Shown here: positions 1 to 7,076 of the stretch, one piece after another
Position numbering within the stretch: position 1 is the stretch's first letter
Layout of the letters: every line of letters begins with the position of its first letter
Source: Bacteroidales bacterium
GTDB lineage: Bacteria; Bacteroidota; Bacteroidia; Bacteroidales; UBA4181
Direction: 5' to 3'
DNA: 11,375 nucleotides
NCBI GenBank assembly: GCA_031287245.1
Contig: JAITTD010000252.1
Coordinates: forward strand, 1 to 11,375
Position numbers and translations under genes: made by a program
Notes under the pieces: model-generated
Databases searched by the model: none
Told to the model about the DNA's origin: nothing
What the model saw: the letters and a program-made list of their open reading frames with translations, nothing else

Positions 1-3000
1 TTGATGCTTCCATTACTGGAAGCACTTTCACTGACAACACATACTGTTCAGCTAACACCAACACCTCCGACTTTTTCAAATTAAACTCGGACAACATTTA
101 CAGCACTGTTCGGTTCAAATTTACAGGCAATATCGTTACCGGCAACCGATCGTTGGCAACCACAGCAGGATATGGGGATTTTATCGAGCATTCAGGACCC
201 TGCAGTAGTACTTCTTCTTCTTTGATTAAATTTGGCGCCTCAGACAGCATCGCCCGCAACGCCTTCACCAACGGCGCTTTTATCAAATCAGACTCTCCTC
301 TATCCGATTCTGTGGTCTTTCAGCGCACGGGCATTCATAACAATACGCTAACGGGTAATTTTTTGCACTCCAGTAGTACCGGTTTTCATGTGGTGATGAA
401 CGAGGTACAGGTTTCCAACAACAAGATGACTAACGGCGGTTTTTTATATGCCAACAAGTCCGATAATACAGCAAAAATCACCGACTGCAATTTTATCAAC
501 AACCGCGCAGAGGGCTATGGTGCACCAAGTGCAGGTGACGCTTTTCCCACCTTTATCTACAATTTGGGCGCTCTCACCATCCAAGACAGCCGTTTTGTCG
601 GCAATCACTGCGAGTCAACATTCATTTTCAATCCGGGAGCCCTTCTATTCACCAGCTCTATTGTGAGCAAAAACACCTTAGGCCTCGGTTTTATATCCAA
701 GTCGACAGCCAATGCAGGAAACAACGATTCTGCTACTATCACCGGATGCGCTTTCACCGACAACCATTACAATTTTACAAATGGCAGTAGTGGGAATTTT
801 ATCGATTTCTGGACGAAGGGTTATCTTTTCAGTTTTACAGGCAATTCCGTTATCGGCAACCAATCGCTGGCAACCACAGCATACGGGGATTTTATTCATG
901 TAAATTGTGGAAATAGTACTTCTTTTGACAGGGTTTTTGATATTAAATTTGATGCAGACAGCATTGCCCGCAACCACTTCACCGGAAATTTCATCAGGAC
1001 AGCAGTCATAAGAAATCATGATATTAGCCCTGCTGATTCTATTGTATTTCGGAACATGAGCATCTGCAACAATACATCAACGGAACATTTTGTGAACGCC
1101 TCAGTCTCGTTCATGTATCCGTACCATCGCGGTTTGTTTGTAAAGATGGACAATGTAAAAGTGTCTGATAACAGGATGACTAACGGCGCTTTTTTATTAG
1201 GCGATGCCAATCATGCCAAGGGAAGCATCACCGGCAGTATCTTTACCAACAACCGCGCATTGAATGAAGCCGGCACAGGTACTGCTTCTTGCTGGTTTAT
1301 CAGTTATCCGGGCCTCGCCATCGAAAACAGCCGCTTTGTCGGCAATACATCCTATCAGCATTTCATTTATCCGCCCAGCGGCTATACTTACGCGCAGCCC
1401 AGTTCCTTCTCTTTTACGGGAAATACCGTGAAAAACAATACAACAGTAGCAGCAGATGCGAGTTTTATCTACGCTGACGGCTACCAAGTCAACGCCAACA
1501 TTGTTTTTAGCGCCGACAGCATCGCCGACAATCAGATTGGCAACCATTTTATCCATAAAACCGGCATCGGCACTACCAATATTGACGTCACCGGTGCCGT
1601 TGTTGACAACAATGAAACAGGCGGCAGTTTTATCTACCATGACGGCACGGAGGCGGCATCCACTGTTGCCATCCGCCAAAACCGCATCACGCGCAACCGT
1701 CACAGTAACGACTTTATTCGTTTCTCGGGCAACTCTCGGTTCAAATTTACAGGCAATATTGTCACCGACAACCTGTCGCAGGCAACCATGTCAGGAAATG
1801 GGGATTTTATTGAGACTTTCGGAAGCGGTAGCGGTCCTTCTTTGATTCAATTTGGTGCTTCGGACAGCATCGCCCGTAACACCTTCACCGGCAGTTTTGT
1901 CAAGGCATCCGGTCCTGCTTCCGATTCTGTGGTCTTCCGGAACACGGTCATTCATCACAATACGGCAAATATTGGTAGTTTTTTGAGCTCCACCGCTGCC
2001 GGTTTTGATGTGGTGATGGACGGGGCAAGGGTTTCCAGTAACCGGGTGTTGGATGGCACTTTTTTATATGACAAAGGTAGCGCTAATAATACAACAAAAA
2101 TATCAAGCAGCATCTTTACCGATAACAAGATTTTGCCTACGCCTTTGCCTTCATCCGCCAACAATAGTAATTTTATCCTGCACGCGGGCTCCCTCGCCAT
2201 CCAAGACAGCCGCTTTGTCGGCAACAAGTCCATATCTACTTTCATTCAGATCGACTCGACCACTCCCATATCCTTTACGGGTAACACCGTGAAAAACGAC
2301 ACAACAACACGCACATCCGCGTGTTTTATCTTCGCAACAAATGGCGCCATTCTGTTTACAGACAGCATCACAGGCAACGAGATAGCAGGTGATTTTATCG
2401 CCAAAACAGGACCCAGCACCGCTGGAGCAGACAAACTGGATGTGACCTATCGCAATGCTGTGATATCCCACAACACGATTGGCGGCATATTCAACCACCA
2501 TCAAGACGGCGGAAATCCTTTTAATGTAACCTGCGAGAACACCCTCATTGCGTCCAACGAGTTCAAGCAGTTTTACCATGGTATAGGCGGCGGCGGTTAT
2601 TTCAGGAACAATGTATTTCGCGACAACGTGTTTAACACTGACAACAAGCAGGACCACCACTTTTTCAACGCCATCACCAACGCACAGTTGGAGTTCAAAG
2701 GCAATGCTGTTATCAACAACCGAGCCAACACCACCTCCACCACCGCAGCGGACTTCATTCACTTTGACGGCAGCGGCATGGGCGTGGCAGGAGGAACACC
2801 CCTCTTCGACATCTCTTTTGATGCAGCCAAAGACAGTATCACCGGCAACGTGATCAAAGGAGATTTTATTCATTCCGGCGCTTCCAGTACGGTCGGTTTT
2901 GACAGTACCCGCATCAAAAACAACACCATTGGCGCCAATTTCATCAACGCCATAGCCGGTGGTAACATATCCATATCGAAAGTATCTGTTTCCAACAACA

Positions 3001-4259
3001 GTTTCGGTGGCGCTTTTTATGAGTCAAATAATCCTCCCTTAGCCACCCTCTTAGCCATCATTACACGCAGCAGTTTTGCTAACAACAACTGCGGAAGCGC
3101 TCAGGGTTTCATCAACAGGCGCGGCACAAGCCAGTTGATGGTCATCAACAACACTTTTTATAGGACCTTCAAATCAGGCGTACCAGTAAACAACGCGATT
3201 TATTCGGATAATACGGCAGTCAACACCGCAGTGCTCAACAATACCTTCCATCTGTCGGGAAACATAAACATTGACAACACTACTGCTGACATTCTGAACA
3301 ACCTGTTTGTCGGCGCCAACGGGAAAGTTACCGGCGCCAGCGCCAATATCAAACGAAATATTTGGAACAACGAGTGGTATGAATCAGGTGTAACCACAAC
3401 AACGACACTTCCGCTTAATGTGGAAGCGGATTATCTGTTGCCCTTTACCGGCAGCGATTTTGGGTATTTCCCTGTGAAAGCGCCATCGTCAGCCATGCCC
3501 GTTAACTTCCTGCTGGGCATAGGAGGAAACAGGGGAGATGCCGCGGATATTGACCCTGTATTTCAGCCCTATTTGCAGGTAGACCAGACTGGCGCAGCCC
3601 GCCCCCAAAAAATATCCATCGGCGCCATAGACCTTATGCAGGTGTTTAAACTTTTGAACGATGCCTATACCGTTGTTCAGCAGCGTATGCAAATGCTGGA
3701 TATTCTCCAAAACGATTCTGTCCCCGCCTCCATTTGTATCCCCGATTTGGGAGATAACAGCATGTTCAACTTCAAGATCAACGGGACGCCTGTCACCGTT
3801 AGTTCGAACGGAACCTTTGACAATGCCGCCACTACCGGTATATTTAAAATTGTGGGCAACCGGTTGCAATATACCGCGCCGCTGACTTACCCCGATGGCG
3901 TGGTGGAAGTGGAATACCGTATTGACTGTGCCGGTGAGACCCGCACAGCCACAGCATATATCTACGTGGTGCAGAGTTGGTATGGACATTTCGTCGCCAA
4001 AAAGTCGGAGAATTATCAGGTACGCCTGCATCCCTATAAGACGGTTACCACCTTCGACTGGTATGAGAGCGAAACGGGTCCTGTAATGAGTCCAAACATA
4101 GCTCCACTGTTGCCTGCACCTGTTGTCACCACGAGTTTTTGGGTGAAACCCAACGTACCGGAATATCCGGCAGTTGATTTCCCCAGAGCAAAAATCACCA
4201 TTGTAGTTCCCAAAACGGGAGTCACCTATTTGTTACCCAATTATGGAAATAAAGAATAA
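1..4259 (+). CDS. Giant right-handed beta-helix surface protein with Ig-like C-terminus, 5'-partial
   Basis: The reading frame is open from the first complete codon (position 3) to the TAA at 4257-4259, so the true start and signal peptide lie upstream. About 1,420 residues are visible. Positions 3 to about 3400 encode a ladder of short coils of the form 'hydrophobic-x-x-N ... x-F-I', rich in Asn, Ser, Thr and Gly. Examples are FTGN, DSI.RN.FTG.FI and QDSRFVGN. This is typical of parallel beta-helix (pectate-lyase-like or polymorphic-outer-membrane-protein-like) proteins. Positions 3582-3635 encode DQTGAARPQKISIGAIDL, resembling the cap seen in 'choice-of-anchor Q' beta-helix proteins. From about 3660 to 3970 there is an Ig/cadherin-like domain (DAYTVVQQ...LDILQND), then a last module (WYES...SFWVKP) to the end. 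I see no T9SS type A or type B CTD, so its surface anchoring is unclear. I infer a secreted adhesin or surface protein; no catalytic motif was recognised. Confidence 0.85.
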   Translation, partial: DASITGSTFTDNTYCSANTNTSDFFKLNSDNIYSTVRFKFTGNIVTGNRSLATTAGYGDFIEHSGPCSSTSSSLIKFGASDSIARNAFTNGAFIKSDSPLSDSVVFQRTGIHNNTLTGNFLHSSSTGFHVVMNEVQVSNNKMTNGGFLYANKSDNTAKITDCNFINNRAEGYGAPSAGDAFPTFIYNLGALTIQDSRFVGNHCESTFIFNPGALLFTSSIVSKNTLGLGFISKSTANAGNNDSATITGCAFTDNHYNFTNGSSGNFIDFWTKGYLFSFTGNSVIGNQSLATTAYGDFIHVNCGNSTSFDRVFDIKFDADSIARNHFTGNFIRTAVIRNHDISPADSIVFRNMSICNNTSTEHFVNASVSFMYPYHRGLFVKMDNVKVSDNRMTNGAFLLGDANHAKGSITGSIFTNNRALNEAGTGTASCWFISYPGLAIENSRFVGNTSYQHFIYPPSGYTYAQPSSFSFTGNTVKNNTTVAADASFIYADGYQVNANIVFSADSIADNQIGNHFIHKTGIGTTNIDVTGAVVDNNETGGSFIYHDGTEAASTVAIRQNRITRNRHSNDFIRFSGNSRFKFTGNIVTDNLSQATMSGNGDFIETFGSGSGPSLIQFGASDSIARNTFTGSFVKASGPASDSVVFRNTVIHHNTANIGSFLSSTAAGFDVVMDGARVSSNRVLDGTFLYDKGSANNTTKISSSIFTDNKILPTPLPSSANNSNFILHAGSLAIQDSRFVGNKSISTFIQIDSTTPISFTGNTVKNDTTTRTSACFIFATNGAILFTDSITGNEIAGDFIAKTGPSTAGADKLDVTYRNAVISHNTIGGIFNHHQDGGNPFNVTCENTLIASNEFKQFYHGIGGGGYFRNNVFRDNVFNTDNKQDHHFFNAITNAQLEFKGNAVINNRANTTSTTAADFIHFDGSGMGVAGGTPLFDISFDAAKDSITGNVIKGDFIHSGASSTVGFDSTRIKNNTIGANFINAIAGGNISISKVSVSNNSFGGAFYESNNPPLATLLAIITRSSFANNNCGSAQGFINRRGTSQLMVINNTFYRTFKSGVPVNNAIYSDNTAVNTAVLNNTFHLSGNINIDNTTADILNNLFVGANGKVTGASANIKRNIWNNEWYESGVTTTTTLPLNVEADYLLPFTGSDFGYFPVKAPSSAMPVNFLLGIGGNRGDAADIDPVFQPYLQVDQTGAARPQKISIGAIDLMQVFKLLNDAYTVVQQRMQMLDILQNDSVPASICIPDLGDNSMFNFKINGTPVTVSSNGTFDNAATTGIFKIVGNRLQYTAPLTYPDGVVEVEYRIDCAGETRTATAYIYVVQSWYGHFVAKKSENYQVRLHPYKTVTTFDWYESETGPVMSPNIAPLLPAPVVTTSFWVKPNVPEYPAVDFPRAKITIVVPKTGVTYLLPNYGNKE
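114..3114 (+). repeat. Four long in-frame super-repeats inside the beta-helix gene
   Basis: Four copies of a composite unit begin with F-x-F-T/K-G-N at 114, 828, 1740 and 2688, giving periods of about 714, 912 and 948 nt. Each runs through the same ordered sub-motifs: FTGN..V..N, then DFI, then DSI.RN.F.G.FI (D.SITGN in copy 4), then an N-rich coil ending FL/FI/FV, then V.VS.N...G.F. The first three continue with L.I..SRFVGN. Copies 1 and 3 are close at DNA level: the stretch at 111 onward and at 1737 onward shares cggttcaaatttacaggcaa, and the SRFVGN segments near 570 and 2195 differ at only a few bases. Shorter half-units (SFTGNTVKN) recur near 1410 and 2265. The first codons in the window match the segment preceding copy 3, so the repeats continue upstream. 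Confidence 0.8.
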
Positions 4260-4276
4260 ACAGATGTACATGATAA

Positions 4277-4363
4277 CAAGGGGTTTCAACCCCTTGCCAA
4301 TACACCATAACAAGGGGTTTCAACCCCTTGCCAAAGCACATCACAAGGGGTTGAAACCCCTTG
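4277..4363. repeat. Three 20-bp palindromes (REP-like cluster)
   Basis: caaggggtttcaaccccttg occurs at 4277-4296 and 4311-4330. Its reverse complement occurs at 4344-4363 (central tc becomes ga). Each copy is a 9-bp perfect inverted repeat around 2 bases. Start-to-start spacing is 34 and 33 bases, and the first two copies share longer flanks (ataa before, cca after). They begin 18 bases after the stop of the beta-helix gene. They may be interspersed palindromic elements, a transcript 3'-end structure (no T tract follows), or dimeric protein sites upstream of the sigma-54-like promoter at 4397. The repeat itself is certain; its role is not. Confidence 0.85.
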
Positions 4364-4396
4364 CTGGGCAAAATATTTTCAAAACGGATGTTTGTT

Positions 4397-4412
4397 TGGC
4401 ACGGGTTTTGAT
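4397..4412 (+). promoter_or_regulatory. Sigma-54-like promoter A (-24/-12)
   Basis: TGGCAC at 4397-4402, five bases, then TTGAT at 4408-4412. The GG (4398-4399) lies exactly ten bases from the -12 G (4410), as in TGGCAC-N5-TTGCA. The usual -12 C is A here. The predicted transcription start is near 4423. It stands 34 bases after the palindrome cluster, which would put the palindromes at about -60 to -146, the usual range for sigma-54 activator sites. Confidence 0.5.
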
Positions 4413-4593
4413 ATATGAAATGAAAATTTACAGTTTAAACAAACGTCAGAAATTACAGACACCTAAATACAGATAAACAAATGACCCATACATCTCCATT
4501 TTTTAACAGCGAGCGCAGCAAGAACAACATGATATACAGTATCTTGCCGTTATTGAAAAGAAAAAATACCTTTTCACAGGGAATGAAATTTTT

Positions 4594-4609
4594 TGGCACA
4601 GTTTTTGAA
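4594..4609 (+). promoter_or_regulatory. Sigma-54-like promoter B (-24/-12)
   Basis: TGGCAC at 4594-4599, five bases, then TTGAA at 4605-4609, with GG at 4595-4596 ten bases before the -12 G at 4607. It has the same spacing and the same TTGA variant of the -12 box as promoter A. The sequence downstream resembles that of A (atatgaaa followed by an AT-rich stretch). The predicted start is near 4620, giving a leader of about 170 bases before the five-gene cluster. Confidence 0.55.
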
Positions 4610-4754
4610 ATGGGATATGAAAGTTTTATTTAGTTTTATAAAAAAAATAAACAGTAAAAGTAAACAGTAAAAAAAATAGTAAAAAAAATAAATAATGACA
4701 CCAAGATATAATTTTTTGAACGAAATGTATAATAGAAAACCCAATCGTACCCCT

Positions 4755-4762
4755 TACCTTTG
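4755..4762 (+). promoter_or_regulatory. Bacteroidota-type -7 box (TAnnTTTG)
   Basis: TACCTTTG matches the TAnnTTTG -7 consensus of primary-sigma promoters in this phylum. No good TTTG -33 box is present at the expected distance (a TTTG at 4715-4718 is too far). The start would fall around 4767-4770, about 20 bases before the first candidate start codon at 4788. It could give basal expression of the cluster independent of the sigma-54-like sites. Confidence 0.5.
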
Positions 4763-4787
4763 TAAGGTCAAATAAAGAATTATAAGC

Positions 4788-5942
4788 TTGATTATCAGCA
4801 TTATTAAAATAAAATATGGTAAAAATTTAGTCAACAATAATATTTTGAACAGTCTATCCACATATAGTTTTCGCCTTTTGATACAAGGTATAAAGGTTCT
4901 GCTGATTTTCGCAGCAAGCCTGAGCTATGTGCAAGCACAGACCCCCACAATATTACCACTTCCAGACAGCATTCAAATCAATATGAAAACAGGCACCACA
5001 GACACGATTCTTTACAAGCACGGCTTCAATCACACGCTCAGCGCGGTAGCCAACAAGCTTGCAGCCAATCCGGCAGAAAGCATCGATTCCGTGATGACAG
5101 GCACAAAAGACTGGCGCTATTTCATACTCCCCGATTCCACCTATAATATACGTTATTACGCAGAATATTTCGCTCCTACGCCGCGTCCACTCCGCACAGA
5201 CTCCACCTCCTCCGAGTTTGACTGGAAATTTCCCGCCGGCGCCCGCGACACCGTTCATATAAGACCCAACCGCACAGGCACCTCTACGCACGTCAGCATC
5301 AACTGGGTGGCAAAAACCAAAGGCGTGGATACCATCCGCACAGTGGAAAAACCCCGCGAATACGCAGGCTTCACCCTTCCCGCGGGAGCCATCTGCCCCA
5401 GCGACACCTTGAAAATCCCCGTGCAGGTGATAGACCGCCCCAACGTGATGTTCGACACCATAGTGACCGGACATCGCTCCGACGCAGCCTGCGCCTCCGT
5501 GATCAACACCACCAACCTGTTTACCTATCATTTCCCGCTGGTAGCAACAGACAGCGTGCCCACCGGCGACATTGTCCCCGCAGATTCACTGCCCAACAGA
5601 AAATTAAACGAAGATTTGAGCGGCATATCCCTTACCTACAAGGTAGAAAAGCAAGTGGGCGGCGTTTACGTCCCATATACCCCTGCGGTAGCTCTGCCCG
5701 CCACCGTGCACCTCCCGCTCAGCAACGTACACACCGCCACCTTCCCGGTTTCATTTGAAGATTATGGCACCTACAGGGTCACCCTTGAAGATGTTTCCAG
5801 CCCCATAGCCGAGAAATGCAATGTAGATGGCTTAGTGGCAAAAGGCAAGGACAAAAACGGCTTGAAAAAGAACCAGTTTACCCTGCTGATTATCAGTTCA
5901 CCTAAAATAAAAGATCTCGATCACGTAAAAAATAAAAGATAA
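4788..5942 (+). CDS. Secreted protein of an unrecognised three-member family, copy 1
   Basis: I do not recognise this 384-residue protein. There is no ATG start in frame. The frame opens after a stop at 4773 and offers TTG at 4788, 4845 and 4878; the last would leave an ordinary signal peptide (LIQGIKVLLIFAASLSYVQA, cleaved before Gln51). The longest form is given, so the start is uncertain. Motifs shared with the next two genes are D-S-V..G....YF (residues 100-112), F-x-W (144-146), IPVQVIDRP (210-218), then TYRVTLEDVSS (328-338), and a C-terminal tail FTLLIISSPKIKDLDHVKNKR in which HVKNKR ends the protein. The hydrophobic alternation and the Y-G-x-Y-R-V motif suggest beta-sandwich (Ig/PKD-like) domains. 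There is no lipobox, and no type A or B T9SS CTD was recognised. It is first in a five-gene same-strand cluster ending in a type B CTD protein and SprF. I infer a role in the same surface structure. Confidence 0.8.
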   Translation: MIISIIKIKYGKNLVNNNILNSLSTYSFRLLIQGIKVLLIFAASLSYVQAQTPTILPLPDSIQINMKTGTTDTILYKHGFNHTLSAVANKLAANPAESIDSVMTGTKDWRYFILPDSTYNIRYYAEYFAPTPRPLRTDSTSSEFDWKFPAGARDTVHIRPNRTGTSTHVSINWVAKTKGVDTIRTVEKPREYAGFTLPAGAICPSDTLKIPVQVIDRPNVMFDTIVTGHRSDAACASVINTTNLFTYHFPLVATDSVPTGDIVPADSLPNRKLNEDLSGISLTYKVEKQVGGVYVPYTPAVALPATVHLPLSNVHTATFPVSFEDYGTYRVTLEDVSSPIAEKCNVDGLVAKGKDKNGLKKNQFTLLIISSPKIKDLDHVKNKR

Positions 5943-5944
5943 CA

Positions 5945-7003
5945 TTGAAAAATTGTATTAAACATATTATCCTCGTGTGCCTTAGCATATTGCCGGTAGC
6001 CAGCAGCCTGTACGGACAGGGTGTGTACCCGCCGCTGCTGGTGGATAGTGTGGAAAATACTGCAATGTATCCATTCCCCGGCAGGGATTATTACCACTAC
6101 GGCTACGATTCCATCTCCAAGCATAACAACAGATTGCCCTCGGATGCAACAGGAAGAGCGCTCGACGCAATGACGCCAAGAGAACCAAGGGAACGGATCG
6201 ACTCCGTGACGGTAGGATCAGCCATGAAATATTTCGTATTGCCCGACCCGGATGTCAATTTCCGGTGGTACCATCCCGACACCACGATTATCAGCAAACA
6301 CGACACCACACTTTTGGACGCCCGCTTTGTATGGCGTGCCACCAACACAGGAGTCGGCCAGAACAAGGATTCACTGTACCATCCTGTACATTCGATTCAC
6401 TCGGCAAGCCAAAAAACGCCCTTCCACATAGTGAAATGGAACCGCCTCAGCAGCCTTAATCCCGGCAGCCAATCCGACACACTGTACGTATTTGAAGAAG
6501 TGTTTGGTTTTCAGGCAGATACAACGGCAATACCGGTGCGCGTAATCAACAAGCCCTCCGCGTCTTTTATTGACACTGCGTTAGCTGTGTCCACACCCTA
6601 CCAGAGCGTGCTGTGCCCGAATGTGGCGCCCTCACCGGCTACTCCCGCATCAATTAGGCTCAAATATACGGTAAAATCCGATGTGGCAGGACAGAAGTAT
6701 CAAAAAATGAAATATACGGTGAGCAGAAACGGAGCGACAGTGAGCACTCATCCTGATGTAGCCGTGCCGGAAAATGGCTTGGATTCCATTCAACTGACCG
6801 TGACGGACTATGGAGTGTACCGCGTGGAAATAACAGATGTAAGCGACCGCATTTCGCGCAAAAGTACGGTGCAAGGAGGACCGGTCACAGTACCATCTCC
6901 CTTTCCCGCGAACAAACCGAAAAGCAGCATATTTACAGTGGTGGTGGCGCCGCAGCCACATTTAAACTCCCCTGCTTACAGGGTACCTAATAGAAAAAAA
7001 TAA
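5945..7003 (+). CDS. Secreted protein of the same family, copy 2
   Basis: This 352-residue protein starts at TTG 5945, two bases after the previous stop, which implies translational coupling. MKNCIKHIILVCLSILPVAS is a clean signal peptide start, with cleavage likely before Gln25. It carries the family motifs in the same order: DSVTVGS...YF (86-97), F-V-W (128-130), IPVRVINKP (196-204), YRVEITDVSDRISRKS (292-307), FTVVV followed by a basic tail ending in RVPNRKK. The tail is the most diverged of the three. A single Cys follows the VINKP motif, as in both paralogues. Function is unknown. No enzyme motif was seen, and the all-beta, Ig/PKD-like reading is inference from hydrophobic pattern and context. 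Confidence 0.85.
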   Translation: MKNCIKHIILVCLSILPVASSLYGQGVYPPLLVDSVENTAMYPFPGRDYYHYGYDSISKHNNRLPSDATGRALDAMTPREPRERIDSVTVGSAMKYFVLPDPDVNFRWYHPDTTIISKHDTTLLDARFVWRATNTGVGQNKDSLYHPVHSIHSASQKTPFHIVKWNRLSSLNPGSQSDTLYVFEEVFGFQADTTAIPVRVINKPSASFIDTALAVSTPYQSVLCPNVAPSPATPASIRLKYTVKSDVAGQKYQKMKYTVSRNGATVSTHPDVAVPENGLDSIQLTVTDYGVYRVEITDVSDRISRKSTVQGGPVTVPSPFPANKPKSSIFTVVVAPQPHLNSPAYRVPNRKK

Positions 7004-7004
7004 G

Positions 7005-7049
7005 TAAATAAATTAAATCAAAATAAATAATAAATAAATTAAATCAAAA
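7005..7049. repeat. 19-bp direct repeat in the AT-rich leader of the third paralogue
   Basis: taaataaattaaatcaaaa occurs exactly at 7005-7023 and 7031-7049, a 26-base period. It fills most of the 73-base gap before the ATG at 7077. The following taaatttttaagaaa (7062-7076) directly precedes that ATG and recurs exactly at 8459-8473 upstream of the type B gene. These AT-rich leaders fit Bacteroidota translation signals, which lack a Shine-Dalgarno sequence. Confidence 0.75.
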
Positions 7050-7076
7050 AGTAGTAATAATTAAATTTTTAAGAAA

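Larger units (their letters stand above)
4364..4787. other. Non-coding spacer with promoters and A-rich tract
   Basis: Together with the palindromes this makes a 528-base gap without a convincing gene. It contains two sigma-54-like promoters (4397 and 4594), an A-rich tract at about 4641-4695 that includes TAAACAGTAAAA twice with a 13-base period (4648-4659 and 4661-4672), and a -7 box at 4755. A 50-codon frame at 4481-4633 runs through the second promoter and has no recognisable protein features; I do not call it. No tRNA or riboswitch fold was recognised. Confidence 0.6.

Noticed and set aside
2052..2068. Additional sigma-54-like site (TGGCAC) inside the beta-helix gene
   Set aside because: No TTG at the required distance and it lies within coding repeats; the same holds for the TGGCAC matches near 5765 and 7420.
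2151..2873. 240-codon minus-strand frame
   Set aside because: Antisense shadow of the low-complexity beta-helix repeats; low-complexity Val/Gly/Ala-rich product without domains. The same applies to other minus-strand frames within 98-4225.
153..4259. Start of the beta-helix gene at TTG 153
   Set aside because: The frame is open to the window edge and the repeat pattern continues unbroken upstream of 153, so this is an internal codon.
4277..4363. CRISPR array
   Set aside because: Only three units, spacers of 14 and 13 bases are too short, one copy is inverted, and no cas genes are present.
4243..4476. 77-codon plus-strand frame covering the palindromes
   Set aside because: Its sequence is mostly the palindrome read through (repeats of K-G-F-Q-P-L-A type), it overlaps the end of the beta-helix gene and has no protein-like features beyond that.
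4481..4633. 50-codon plus-strand frame beginning ATG at 4481
   Set aside because: It runs through sigma-54-like promoter B, shows no domain or signal peptide, and has no promoter or leader of its own that I can see; likely chance.
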